64,000 nucleotides of DNA. It comes from Dolichospermum sp. LEGE 00240. Lineage in GTDB: Bacteria > Cyanobacteriota > Cyanobacteriia > Cyanobacteriales > Nostocaceae. The notes under the pieces were generated by a model. The model was not told the DNA's origin. It saw only the letters and a program-made list of their open reading frames with translations, and did not search any database. Below, in pieces: positions 18,574 to 27,045 of the stretch. A program made the translations under genes and the position numbers. Position 1 is the first letter of the stretch, and every line of letters starts with the position of its first letter. The stretch lies in the NCBI RefSeq assembly GCF_015207875.1, contig NZ_JADEVZ010000020.1:1-64000 (forward strand). The letters run 5' to 3'.

Positions 18574-19440
18574 TTAATCCTCAAACCAACTGGCACGCCA
18601 AGCGGCTTCGGCTTCAGCAATTTTCAGTTCTCGTTGCCTTTTTTGATATTCTCGTCCTAGTTTATTCAATTGCATTAAAATGTTACGAATTCCTTTGCGT
18701 TCTGCCAATAGTGTCGCTTCAGCAAATTCTATTTCTCCTAGTCGTAAGTGAATAGCCATAATCTGAGTCAGGCTAGAATCTTCGGAATCTTCTTCATCAC
18801 TAATTTCTATCACTAAGTTTAAGAGATTAGGGGGGCTAGGTATCATATTACTAGAACCCTCTGAGGAAGCAGCAGCAGCGGTGGCAGCGACTAAAATTGG
18901 TTCTGGTAGTTTTTTGGGTAAAACTCCGGTTTTTTGGATTAAAATATTAACCGCCTGGGAGACTTTTTTCAAAGTCTCCTGAATTGCCTCTTCTAGATCT
19001 TGTTGCCATTCAACTAGTTCTACGGGGTTAGAAGGATCTAATGCTTGAGGTTGTTGTTCCTTTTCTTCATTTTCTTCGTTCCCTTCATTTTCTTGATTTT
19101 CCGTTTCAATGTTCTCTTTTTCTTCAGTTTCTACAACTGCTTCCGCTTGAGTAATTTCTGGGGGTTGAATATAACTCATTAATTCTTGAGCAGCCTGTTG
19201 ACTGAATTTACGAATGCCTTGTTGTAATTTTTGCCGCTGATTTAGTGATAAGTTCAGAAATTCATCAGGATATCCCTGGGTACAAAGGTAATAACCAGCT
19301 AAAATCAGTTGCTTTTGTAAGGCTGCCCCCAGTATATTTATATATCTAGCATAGGCTAAATTGAGTTCTTGAGCGATCGCCCTAACCGCCTCTTTTAAGT
19401 CATTAATATCTTTTTCTATCCGTTCAATTGCTCTTGCCAT
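18574..19440 (-). CDS. Conserved hypothetical protein with acidic linker
   Basis: The 288-residue product has an N-terminal helical part (about 1-92), an acidic Glu/Asn-rich linker (about 100-132, EKENIETENQENEGNEENEE), a second helical part (about 135-180), an Ala-rich stretch, and a C-terminal coiled-coil-like segment ending in KIAEAEAAWRASWFED. No catalytic motif is visible. It lies between tsf and recG on the same strand, and this neighbourhood suggests a cyanobacteria-specific gene of unknown role. Codon use is typical. Confidence 0.7.
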   Translation of the reverse strand: MARAIERIEKDINDLKEAVRAIAQELNLAYARYINILGAALQKQLILAGYYLCTQGYPDEFLNLSLNQRQKLQQGIRKFSQQAAQELMSYIQPPEITQAEAVVETEEKENIETENQENEGNEENEEKEQQPQALDPSNPVELVEWQQDLEEAIQETLKKVSQAVNILIQKTGVLPKKLPEPILVAATAAAASSEGSSNMIPSPPNLLNLVIEISDEEDSEDSSLTQIMAIHLRLGEIEFAEATLLAERKGIRNILMQLNKLGREYQKRQRELKIAEAEAAWRASWFED

Positions 19441-19523
19441 AAGTTTGTCAGTTGTTCCTTGTCAGTTGTTAATTGGTTTGTATAGTACAAATATAGGGAA
19501 TTTTGAATAAATAATCATCATTT

Positions 19524-19560
19524 AAATAAAATACAGGCCAGCGTGTTTTACGTGGCCTGT
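19524..19560 (-). terminator. Terminator downstream of tsf
   Basis: A perfect 8-bp stem ACAGGCCA / TGGCCTGT with a 12-base loop is followed, on the minus strand, by ATTTTATTT. It probably ends the rpsB-tsf unit. Confidence 0.65.
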
Positions 19561-19671
19561 AAATACATAGAGTTATTAGTCAAAGGTAAAAGTCCATAAT
19601 CAACAGCTAACTATTAAGTGTATATTCTTAACAACTTACCACTGACCACTAACCACTGACTAATCACAAAA

Positions 19672-20616
19672 TTACTTAGCGCCAATTTGGGCCGCAACTT
19701 CATCAGCAAAGCTCATTTCGTTCTTTTCAATGCCCTCACCGAGGACATAACGGACAAAGCGACTAACTTGAATTTCTTCGCCAACTATTTTTTGTATTTG
19801 CTGCACCAAGTCTCCTACGGAAATACTTTGATCACGGATATAAGGTTGATCTAGTAAAGTCATTTCTTTAAGACGTTTCTCAATTCTGCCTTGAACAATT
19901 TTTTCTTTGATGTTCTCTGGCTTATTACCCAAGTCATCCTTACCCATTTCGATGTCTTTTTCTTTGGTGACAACTTCGGCAGGAATGTGGTCTACGCTAA
20001 CGTACTCAACATTAGGACAAGCGGCAACTTGCATTGCCGCGTTCCGTGCCAAGTTTTGGAAATCTTCCTGAGTAGCAGCCTCATTCGTTTGAGAATTTAA
20101 TTCCAATAATACACCAACACGACCACCAGTATGAATGTAGCTATCTGCTATTCCTGGTGTGTCAGTGGTAGGAGAGAAATTCACAAAGCGGCGAACTTGA
20201 ATATTTTCACCAAGAGTTGCAATTGTTTCTTTGATGAATTCATCAACAGTGACACTGGACTTTTCAATATAGGGTTGAGTTAATAAAGACTCAACACTAT
20301 CAGCGGTTGCAGCTTGTTGTGCCAAGTTTTTAACTAAGGCTTTGAAAGCGTCGTTACGGGCAACAAAGTCAGTTTGACAGTTTACCTCTATAAGTACACC
20401 TACCTGACCACCGGGCTGAATGTAAGTCTCTACTAGACCTTCTGCGGCAATGCGAGAGCTTCCTTTATCAGCTTTGGCAATACCTTTTTGCCGTAGCCAA
20501 GTTGTGGCCGCCTCGATATCACCTTCACTTTCCTTCAGTGCCTTTTTGCAGTCCATCATGCCAGCACCGGTTTTTTGGCGTAGCTCTTGGACGAGTTTTG
20601 CAGATATTTCCGCCAT
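19672..20616 (-). CDS. tsf: Translation elongation factor Ts
   Basis: EF-Ts is the guanine nucleotide exchange factor that recycles EF-Tu. The 314-residue protein has the UBA-like N-terminal domain (residues 1-55) with the signature [20 protein letters not shown]. The core follows, with two homologous halves: [20 protein letters not shown] and [20 protein letters not shown]. The first keeps the TDFVA motif that contacts EF-Tu. It is slightly longer than the E. coli protein, with a variable region between the halves. It follows rpsB on the same strand; the 447-bp gap between them carries a structured repeat. Confidence 0.97.
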   Translation of the reverse strand: MAEISAKLVQELRQKTGAGMMDCKKALKESEGDIEAATTWLRQKGIAKADKGSSRIAAEGLVETYIQPGGQVGVLIEVNCQTDFVARNDAFKALVKNLAQQAATADSVESLLTQPYIEKSSVTVDEFIKETIATLGENIQVRRFVNFSPTTDTPGIADSYIHTGGRVGVLLELNSQTNEAATQEDFQNLARNAAMQVAACPNVEYVSVDHIPAEVVTKEKDIEMGKDDLGNKPENIKEKIVQGRIEKRLKEMTLLDQPYIRDQSISVGDLVQQIQKIVGEEIQVSRFVRYVLGEGIEKNEMSFADEVAAQIGAK

Positions 20617-21063
20617 ATTGCCTCAATTCTTAACTTGACAGATACAAATATTATTCAAGATTATCAGACGATCAGGACTCATTTAAAAATCATTTACAGC
20701 AGGAGTCACCGAGTCAGGAGTCAAGAGTAAAACTGGCTTGATCTCTGACTTTGAACTTAGATCCCGTACCTAATTAATCTACAATCGGCTGTAAGGGACT
20801 TTCATTCAAAAAAATACCGCAATCTTTAGTAAAACGGGCGGTTAGAAACCGCGTCTACACAGGCAAAACCCACCTACGTGGGTTTCAATCCTTGATTTTT
20901 CCTTAGTCCGCGCAGGCGGACTTTGTTTGTGTAGCCGTGAATTCCATTCGCCAGGGCTTAAGTTGACACCATTAAGCTTTTGCTTTACCCCTACTTGTTT
21001 GCCAGACTACTAAAAAATTGGCTAATTTATTTTTTGGTATGCCTTAATCCCGATTATAGATGC
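20617..21063. other. rpsB-tsf intergenic region holding a structured repeat
   Basis: This gap is unusually long for the rpsB-tsf operon. About a quarter of it is the inverted-repeat element at 20837-20952. The rest has no coding signal. Confidence 0.6.
20837..20952. repeat. Structured dispersed repeat, family D, copy 1
   Basis: The outer ends (GGCGGTTAGAAACCGCGTCT then ACAC, and GTGTAGCCGTGAATTCCATT then CGCC) are imperfect inverted repeats. Inside are two hairpins: AAACCCAC-CTAC-GTGGGTTT and GTCCGCGCAGGCGGAC. Related copies lie at 38486-38596 and 38781-38850. Confidence 0.75.
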
Positions 21064-21837
21064 TTATGCTTCGTCCTCTGAATCAGTGCTATCACTTTCA
21101 TCATATTCGTAGTCTTCGTCAGCGTAATCATCGTAGTCTTCTTCCACTTCTAGCTGACCGTGACGACCTTCATAGATAGCATCTGCTAATTTACCAACAA
21201 TTAACTTAATGGATCTAATTGCGTCGTCGTTGGCTGGGATAGGAATATCTACAACGTCTGGGTCACAATTGGTATCCAACATGGACACAATGGGAATCCC
21301 CAATTTTTCGCATTCTTGAACAGCATTATATTCCCGCTTCTGGTCAACAATGATCACGATATCGGGGACTTTCCGCATATTTTTAATGCCGCCCAGATAT
21401 TTTTGTAGCTTCGTCATTTCCCGACGCAGCATGGAGGCCTCTTTCTTGGGTAATAAATCCAGAGCGCCACTTTCTTCTCTCCGTTCTAAATCTTTGAGAC
21501 GCTCGGCTCTGGTTTTAATGGTTGCCCAGTTGGTGAGCATTCCACCCAACCAACGTTGGTTAATGTAGTGAGAACCACAACGGAGGGCTTCTTGGGCAAT
21601 AATTCCGGCTGCTTGGCGCTTAGTGCCAACAAACAGGAATTTTTTACCTTGCTCTGATTGAGTCCGCATATAATTATACGCGTTATCCATCAACTGGGCT
21701 GTTTGTACCAAGTCAATGATATGTACACCATTGCGTGAGGTGTAGATATAAGGAGCCATTTTGGGGTTCCAACGTCTGGTCTGGTGACCAAAGTGAACAC
21801 CTGACTCCATCATTTGAGCCAAGGAAACTACTGGCAT
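21064..21837 (-). CDS. rpsB: 30S ribosomal protein S2
   Basis: S2 is a structural protein of the small ribosomal subunit. The 257-residue product starts [20 protein letters not shown] and carries the S2 signatures [13 protein letters not shown] and [18 protein letters not shown]. The last 35 residues are strongly acidic and Tyr/Asp-rich ([18 protein letters not shown]), a tail often seen in cyanobacterial S2. The gene lies upstream of tsf. A partial 29-bp copy of its 5' end is found about 190 bp upstream at 22023-22051. Confidence 0.97.
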   Translation of the reverse strand: MPVVSLAQMMESGVHFGHQTRRWNPKMAPYIYTSRNGVHIIDLVQTAQLMDNAYNYMRTQSEQGKKFLFVGTKRQAAGIIAQEALRCGSHYINQRWLGGMLTNWATIKTRAERLKDLERREESGALDLLPKKEASMLRREMTKLQKYLGGIKNMRKVPDIVIIVDQKREYNAVQECEKLGIPIVSMLDTNCDPDVVDIPIPANDDAIRSIKLIVGKLADAIYEGRHGQLEVEEDYDDYADEDYEYDESDSTDSEDEA

Positions 21838-22022
21838 ATTTTGTTACTCCTATTCGGGTTAAACCTCCATCTAGGTGTATTTCTCAATTTTAAGAAACAC
21901 CCGAATTCCCAGATGTGCGGATTTTAGACAACTATTCTAGGGTAACACATTATGGATTTTTTGTAAAAGGTAGGAGTCAGGAAGAAGAAGAAATTACCTA
22001 TTCCCCAGTCCCCAGTCCCCAC

Positions 22023-22051
22023 GACTCCATCATTTGAGCCAAAGAAACTAC
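22023..22051 (-). repeat. Partial duplicate of the rpsB 5' coding end
   Basis: Twenty-nine bases match the rpsB start region (21803-21831) with a single mismatch, covering the codons for [10 protein letters not shown]. It lacks the start codon and the rest of the gene. Confidence 0.85.
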
Positions 22052-22119
22052 AGACTAACAACTACAGCTTGACCTAATTTTGTTGAAAAGATAAATTCCT
22101 ATCCACCGTAATAAAAATA

Positions 22120-22350
22120 TCAAACTCTTTTTCTACTAACGCTATCTGTAAGTTCTTGAAGTTCTTCATCTTGTGCATATAATTCGGTGTATAGCTGTGC
22201 GGATTGTTCTAATTGTTGCCGTTCTATTTCTTGGTGCAACTTATCTAGCGCTAAACGGACAATCGAGCTTTTATCTTTGAAGCCCATTGCCTTGAACTGT
22301 TCTAAAAAATCAATATGGGATTGTTCTAAGGTAAATTTTGCTGAAATCAT
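22120..22350 (-). CDS. Orphan ribbon-helix-helix-type antitoxin
   Basis: The 76-residue product looks like a CopG/ParD-type antitoxin: a short N-terminal strand (ISAKFTLEQSHID) and two helices (GFKDKSSIVRLALDKLHQEI), then an acidic tail with YAQDEELQELTDS. In related cyanobacterial antitoxins I recall the tail ending in a GWPE-like sequence and being followed directly by a MazF-type toxin. Here the end is SVSRKRV and no toxin gene follows; only a weak GIYLFN-like trace is readable within the next 70 bp. The gene may be a surviving antitoxin from a broken pair. Confidence 0.6.
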   Translation of the reverse strand: MISAKFTLEQSHIDFLEQFKAMGFKDKSSIVRLALDKLHQEIERQQLEQSAQLYTELYAQDEELQELTDSVSRKRV

Positions 22351-22430
22351 AACGATTGAAATTAAGACCCTATATTAAGAACTATTTTACGCCCCTAATA
22401 TCGGCACTTGCAATTTAGCATCATGATCAC

Positions 22431-22531
22431 ACCTGAGTTCGGAGTTATGATTTTTTCAACGAGAGAATAAGGGCTTGAGACTCCTACGTGGGGTGAGTTT
22501 TCCAGAAATTATCGTTATGTCGAACTCACGT
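22431..22531. mobile_element. MITE-like element, family C, copy 1
   Basis: This 101-bp element begins ACCTGAGTTCGG and ends CGAACTCACGT. It is flanked on both sides by TGATCAC, a likely target-site duplication. The interior shares TTATGATTTTTTCAACGAGA with the copy at 36395-36507. No coding capacity. Confidence 0.75.
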
Positions 22532-22608
22532 GATCACAATTCTCCTCCACCCTGTTCCCTTTCTTTGGTGATAATGGAAATTGCGGATTTGTGGAGATAG
22601 AGAAGAAA

Positions 22609-23670
22609 ATGACTAAGCTACGGGTGGGTTTGCTGTTTGGTGGACGTTCTGGAGAACATGAAGTTTCAATAATTTCGGCGCGGGCGATCGCTCATGCCCT
22701 CAGTTTAGAAGAAAATGCTCAGGAATACGAAGTTTTACCTTTCTATATTCAAAAAAATGGCAGTTGGCAAGCAGGAGTTACTGCACAACAGGTTTTAGCA
22801 TCTGGTGTTCCCGATGAAATCCCCTCCACAACCCCTAATTTATGGCAATTTCCCCCAGAAACTCAAGAAGTTGATCTTTGGTTTCCCGTGCTGCACGGTC
22901 CAAATGGCGAAGATGGAACAATTCAAGGCTTACTAACTTTAATGCAAGTTCCCTTTGTAGGTTCTGGAGTCTTGGGTTCAGCAGTGGGAATGGATAAAAT
23001 TGCCATGAAAATGGCCTTTGCCCAAGCGGGATTACCTCAAGTAAAATATAAGGCGGTGACGAGAGAGCAAATTTGGTCAAATGCTTGCGTATTTCCCAAA
23101 CTGTGTGATGAAATTGAAGCCACATTGGGCTATCCCTGTTTTGTCAAACCTGCTAATCTAGGTTCATCGGTGGGAATTGCCAAAGTGCGATCGCGCCAAG
23201 AACTAGAAACAGCTTTGGATAATGCTGCCACCCATGATAGACGAATTATTGTCGAAGCTGGAGTTATAGCCAGAGAAGTCGAATGTGCCGTTTTCGGTAA
23301 CGACAACCCCAAAGCCTCCGTTGTTGGTGAAATTACCTTTAATAGTGATTTTTACGATTACGAAACCAAATATACCCCTGGGAAAGCCGATTTATTCATT
23401 CCCGCCAATTTACCAGATACGGTGGCACAGCGAATTCAAGACATGGCTTTACAAGCCTTTGCGGCTGTGGATGCCGCTGGTTTATCTAGAGTAGACTTTT
23501 TCTATGTAGAAGCTACCGGAGAACTTTTTATTAACGAAATTAACACCTTCCCAGGGTTTACCTCCACAAGTATGTATCCCCAACTTTGGGCTAATACGGG
23601 TATACCCTTTGCCCAGTTGGTAGATCAGTTAATTCAACTAGCGATCGCCAGACATTCTCCCATTAATTAG
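22609..23670 (+). CDS. ddl: D-alanine--D-alanine ligase
   Basis: Ddl joins two D-alanines for peptidoglycan precursor synthesis, using ATP. The protein has the ATP-grasp fold with signatures [20 protein letters not shown] near the start, [30 protein letters not shown], and [18 protein letters not shown] near the end. I chose ATG 22609, which follows a GGAG sequence and begins [12 protein letters not shown] as in homologues; an upstream in-frame GTG at 22591 would add six residues but lacks a ribosome binding site. The open frame has normal length (353 residues). A HIP1 palindrome overlaps codons near 22686. Confidence 0.95.
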   Translation: MTKLRVGLLFGGRSGEHEVSIISARAIAHALSLEENAQEYEVLPFYIQKNGSWQAGVTAQQVLASGVPDEIPSTTPNLWQFPPETQEVDLWFPVLHGPNGEDGTIQGLLTLMQVPFVGSGVLGSAVGMDKIAMKMAFAQAGLPQVKYKAVTREQIWSNACVFPKLCDEIEATLGYPCFVKPANLGSSVGIAKVRSRQELETALDNAATHDRRIIVEAGVIAREVECAVFGNDNPKASVVGEITFNSDFYDYETKYTPGKADLFIPANLPDTVAQRIQDMALQAFAAVDAAGLSRVDFFYVEATGELFINEINTFPGFTSTSMYPQLWANTGIPFAQLVDQLIQLAIARHSPIN

Positions 23671-23740
23671 GGGGATTAGGGATAGGAGATAGCGGATTAG
23701 TTAAAAGGGGAAAATATTTCTTTTTCCTCTTGTCATAAAT

Positions 23741-24256
23741 ATGATTTATGTGATTAATATAATGGACAATGAACAAGAGTTAAAAAGAAAGCGAAATCCT
23801 GGAAAAATTCTAGTAAACCTACTGAAAAATTACCCTGGAGTTTGGTTTTTAAGTTTGTTACTAATTCCTGTAGGAGTTGTAATTATTGCCTATAATCAAT
23901 TGATTTATACTGGCTATGTGCCACAGGTAGAAAAAGCGGAAACCGCATATATCCCTGTACAATCAACCATTTCTAGATTTGCCGATACTAGTCATCCCCT
24001 ACCTCTATGGTTGATCATTGCCGTCATCTTCTGCTGTTCCAGTGGTTCGTTGGTAATTTTCTACCTATTGCAAAATTCCAAAGAAAGCAGAAGAAGTAGT
24101 CAACGCCATCGCCATAGTCAAAAAATGTCCTCCCAGCAGCGTTATAAATCCACTAATAGCAAAAATTTGCTCATAATTTCGCCTCCAGAGAAAATTTATC
24201 CCCTCAATACCAATACAGCATTTATCAAAGACAGACAAGATTCAAGATTCCTCTAA
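23741..24256 (+). CDS. Two-helix membrane protein, unknown function
   Basis: The 171-residue product has a basic start, two hydrophobic segments (about 34-52 and 87-109) with an external loop of about 35 residues between them, and a basic Ser/Gln-rich cytoplasmic tail (NSKESRRSSQRHRHSQKMSS). I do not recognise the family. A second possible start lies at ATG 23762. It follows ddl on the same strand after about 70 bp. Confidence 0.6.
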   Translation: MIYVINIMDNEQELKRKRNPGKILVNLLKNYPGVWFLSLLLIPVGVVIIAYNQLIYTGYVPQVEKAETAYIPVQSTISRFADTSHPLPLWLIIAVIFCCSSGSLVIFYLLQNSKESRRSSQRHRHSQKMSSQQRYKSTNSKNLLIISPPEKIYPLNTNTAFIKDRQDSRFL

Positions 24257-24600
24257 AAACTTAGCAATACAAAACTTTCAATAAAATGCCAACTTGGCAA
24301 CCAAGTTTTAATTACCTAAGTTACATTGATGCAAGATAAACAAATTCAATTTTGTGGTTATCAACGTTTACTAAATATTGACTATTTCAAACAATCCCTT
24401 AATTTATGCTCACGTTTTTCAGCATAAATAACAATAATTTATAAACACCTAATTGACCATTAATTGAATCAAAAATAATCACAATAATCAGATTTGACAT
24501 TTGCTGCAAAGGGAATATTAACCGCATATCAATACTGTCGTTGTTAAATCAACCCCCCTAAATAACTGGCAGTGTTTATATATGTTCCCAAACGCTACAG
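24257..24600. other. Intergenic region, no gene supported
   Basis: AT-rich DNA with no convincing coding frame. The right part (about 24494 on) contains a TTGACA hexamer and TATATA stretches that could be promoter elements for the unit ending at the strong terminator at 24611-24659. Confidence 0.4.
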
Positions 24601-24610
24601 CAGTAAATGT

Positions 24611-24659
24611 AGAGTGGGAGATTTTAGGCTTTTGGTATGCCTTCTCCCACTCTCTTTTT
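24611..24659 (+). terminator. Strong rho-independent terminator without an upstream gene
   Basis: A perfect 11-bp stem AGAGTGGGAGA / TCTCCCACTCT with a 21-base loop is followed by CTTTTT. The closest gene upstream ends at 24256, so the terminator may belong to a small non-coding RNA rather than to that gene. Confidence 0.75.
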
Positions 24660-24681
24660 ATTTATTTGAACAGGTAATTGG

Positions 24682-24813
24682 TAAGTAGGTTAGCATTGAA
24701 AATCGTCCTTATGGCAAGGCAAGAGGCAATCATGCAAAAGGCAAGAGTGAAGAGGGTTTGGGGGGATTTCACTTTTCTTTACATAGATTGGTTTTATTGT
24801 GTTCACCTACTTA
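24682..24813. mobile_element. MITE-like element, family B, copy 2
   Basis: This 132-bp element begins TAAGTAGGTTAGCATT and ends GTTCACCTACTTA, an 8-bp terminal inverted repeat (TAAGTAGG / CCTACTTA). Its right half, read in reverse, matches the left half of the element at 15751-15860. Confidence 0.75.
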
Positions 24814-24927
24814 ATTGGTAATTGGTGAAAACTATTCTTCTTCCTCCTGAACTCCTGATAGTGCAGCGTGGCGTTAGCCATACTCCTGACTGGGCGCAGA
24901 AAAAAGCGCCCCTACCTCCTGACTCGC

Positions 24928-26079
24928 CTAATTATTAGAGATCATTGTTCCTAGTGCGGCTATCAACTTATCTACACTTTCAGGACGGCTATTAAAACCC
25001 ATTAGACCTACACGCCAAACTTTACCGGCAAGTTCACCTAAACCGCCGCCAATCTCAATATTATGCTCAATTAATAACTGCCTAGCAACTGATTTACCAT
25101 TTACTCCTTCGGGAATACAAACAGTGGTTAAAGTTGGTAATCTGTATTCTTTGGCAACGTGCATTTTTAAACCCATGTCTTCTAATCCTTCCCACAGATA
25201 TTCGACATTTTTTTGGTGACGTTGCCAACAACTAGCTAACCCTTCTTCTGCTACTAAACGTAGAGCTTCCCGTAATCCATAATACAGGTTAATTGGTGCA
25301 GTGTGGTGATATGTGCGATCGCTTCCCCAGTATTTCCTCAACAATGTCATATCTAAATACCAGTTTGCCACCTTAGATTGACGCTTCTGTAACTTCTCCA
25401 TTGCCCGCCCACTCATGGTAAACGGTGACGCACCAGGAGAACAACCCAACCCTTTTTGACTACAGCTATAAGCCAAATCAACGCCCCATTCATCCAAAAA
25501 TATGGGAACACCACCTAAACTGGTAACGGTATCTACTAACAACAATGTGTCATGTTGACGACACAACTCACCCACACCTTCCAAAGGTTGACGTGCGCCG
25601 GTGGAAGTTTCAGCATGAACTAAAGCCAAAATAGCCGGTTTATGGGTAGCTACTGCGGCACTGATTTCCTCTAAATTAAAAACTTGTCCCCAGGGTTTAG
25701 TAATAGTTCGCACATCTGCCCCATATCTACCCGCCATATCTACCAAGCGATTACCGAAATAACCCGCTACCCCAATTAATACAACATCACCCGGTTCTAC
25801 AGAATTAGCTAATGTGGCTTCCATAGCGGCTGTACCTGTGCCACTGACAGCAATAGTATGGGGGTTTTCTGTTTGCCATGCGTAACGCAACAGACATTGA
25901 ACCTCATCCATGAGGTTTAAAAAAGCCGGATCTAAATGTCCTACAGGTGTGCTATTCATCGCCTGTAATACCGCTGGATGGGTGTTAGAAGGACCAGGTC
26001 CCAATAGGAGACGGTGGGGAATATTTAGGGGTTCAAGTCCTAACCGCTGACTGTCGTTAATGGAAATGGTAGATGTCAT
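24928..26079 (-). CDS. Class V aminotransferase (alanine/serine-glyoxylate type)
   Basis: This 383-residue PLP enzyme most resembles the alanine--glyoxylate / serine--glyoxylate aminotransferase family, which in cyanobacteria may serve photorespiratory glyoxylate use. The N-terminal LLLGPGPSNTHPAVLQAM, the phosphate-binding SGTGTAAMEATL, the cofactor Asp in LLVDTVTSLGG and the Schiff-base lysine Lys209 in SCSQKGLGCSPG are all visible. Related sequences have also been mis-named small subunit of soluble hydrogenase. Substrate choice cannot be fixed from sequence alone. Confidence 0.9.
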   Translation of the reverse strand: MTSTISINDSQRLGLEPLNIPHRLLLGPGPSNTHPAVLQAMNSTPVGHLDPAFLNLMDEVQCLLRYAWQTENPHTIAVSGTGTAAMEATLANSVEPGDVVLIGVAGYFGNRLVDMAGRYGADVRTITKPWGQVFNLEEISAAVATHKPAILALVHAETSTGARQPLEGVGELCRQHDTLLLVDTVTSLGGVPIFLDEWGVDLAYSCSQKGLGCSPGASPFTMSGRAMEKLQKRQSKVANWYLDMTLLRKYWGSDRTYHHTAPINLYYGLREALRLVAEEGLASCWQRHQKNVEYLWEGLEDMGLKMHVAKEYRLPTLTTVCIPEGVNGKSVARQLLIEHNIEIGGGLGELAGKVWRVGLMGFNSRPESVDKLIAALGTMISNN

Positions 26080-26277
26080 AAACTTAATTTATCTGAGATT
26101 AAATGGGAATTAATCGCATGATATAGCGGTATGTAGTCAATGTGTATGCCGAAGTGCAACTAATTAACTTATCTTACCAATGATCTCTTTTGCGATGAAT
26201 CCCATGAAGCTAAACGTAAGTAAACCTTTGTGAATTATCCGTTGTTATTACGGCATTTTCTGACAAACATCTCATCA

Positions 26278-26375
26278 TAAGTAATGGGACAAAATTAATT
26301 ACACAACTGATTTTTCTGTTCCCTGTTAAGAGTTCCCTCTCTCAACGAGTGAATTTAATTTTGTCCGACTACTTA
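26278..26375. mobile_element. MITE-like element, family A, copy 2
   Basis: This 98-bp element is almost the same as 15571-15675 but lacks the 7-bp AGAGTTA duplication. Its terminal repeats are TAAGTAATGGGACAAAATTA and the reverse complement of TAAGTAGTCGGACAAAATTA. It is inserted in an intergenic region upstream of the double-glycine protein gene. Confidence 0.85.
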
Positions 26376-26503
26376 TTGATGTCAGTCATCTAACTTAGGG
26401 TTAATTTAAAATATCTAACTTAGGATTAATTGAATTACTTTAATTAAAGCATAAGCTGTTTATAGCAGGTTAATTCCAACTATGTAATTGCGGAGATATT
26501 AAG

Positions 26504-26887
26504 ATGATGTTGCAAGAAAATTTTACGACTTCTCAGACAGAAAAAGATACTTCTTTAATTGGTTTTGATGAAAATTGTCTATCGGAATTAAGTTCGGAAC
26601 AAGCTTCTAATATTGTTGGAGGATTCACACTGAGAAATAATACGGAAGCACCAAGGACTTTCTATAATTTTGGGGAGAATTTACCCCTGAAACAGCAAAC
26701 TTTACAACCCGGAGAAAGCGGTACTTATCAAGGAGAGTTTCTTTTATATAACTCTTCAGCATCAAAGCCGGGAATTAGCCCAGCCGTATTCAAAGCAGAC
26801 CCTTCCGGTTCGTTTAGTTTAAATCAATCAGGAACTAAGATAATTCCTACTGATCTTAGTTCTTCTAATGGAAGTGCAGATTGCTAA
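26504..26887 (+). CDS. Double-glycine-leader peptide/protein, candidate exported product
   Basis: The 127-residue product has a leader (1-40) ending LSELSSEQASNIVGG, the pattern of double-glycine leaders cleaved by C39-peptidase ABC exporters (Glu, Leu/Ile spacing, Gly39-Gly40). The putative mature part of 87 residues is polar, rich in Ser, Thr, Asn, Gly and Pro, with a single Cys at the C-terminus and no lanthipeptide-like Cys content. The ATG follows GGAG by 8 bases, and a terminator follows the gene, so it is a complete unit. No exporter or modification enzyme is encoded near it. Bacteriocin, signalling or adhesion roles are all open. Confidence 0.7.
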   Translation: MMLQENFTTSQTEKDTSLIGFDENCLSELSSEQASNIVGGFTLRNNTEAPRTFYNFGENLPLKQQTLQPGESGTYQGEFLLYNSSASKPGISPAVFKADPSGSFSLNQSGTKIIPTDLSSSNGSADC

Positions 26888-26918
26888 AAGAGCCTGTAAA
26901 TAAATTTTGCATAAACAG

Positions 26919-26948
26919 CCTCTAGAACCTAATCTGGAGGTTTTATTT
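26919..26948 (+). terminator. Rho-independent terminator
   Basis: A 7-bp stem CCTCTAG / CTGGAGG (one G-T pair) with an 8-base loop is followed by TTTTATTT, 31 bp after the double-glycine protein gene. Confidence 0.75.
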
Positions 26949-27045
26949 ATAAGTAGTCGTGCAAAATAAATTTTATATTTGGGACAGGTAATTGGTAATT
27001 GGTGAAAACGATTCTTCTTTCTTCCTCCTGAACTCCTGACTTCTG

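Noticed and set aside
24329-24427. 32-codon plus-strand frame (MQDKQIQFCGYQRLL...)
   Set aside because: No ribosome binding site; no sign of selection can be judged from one sequence.
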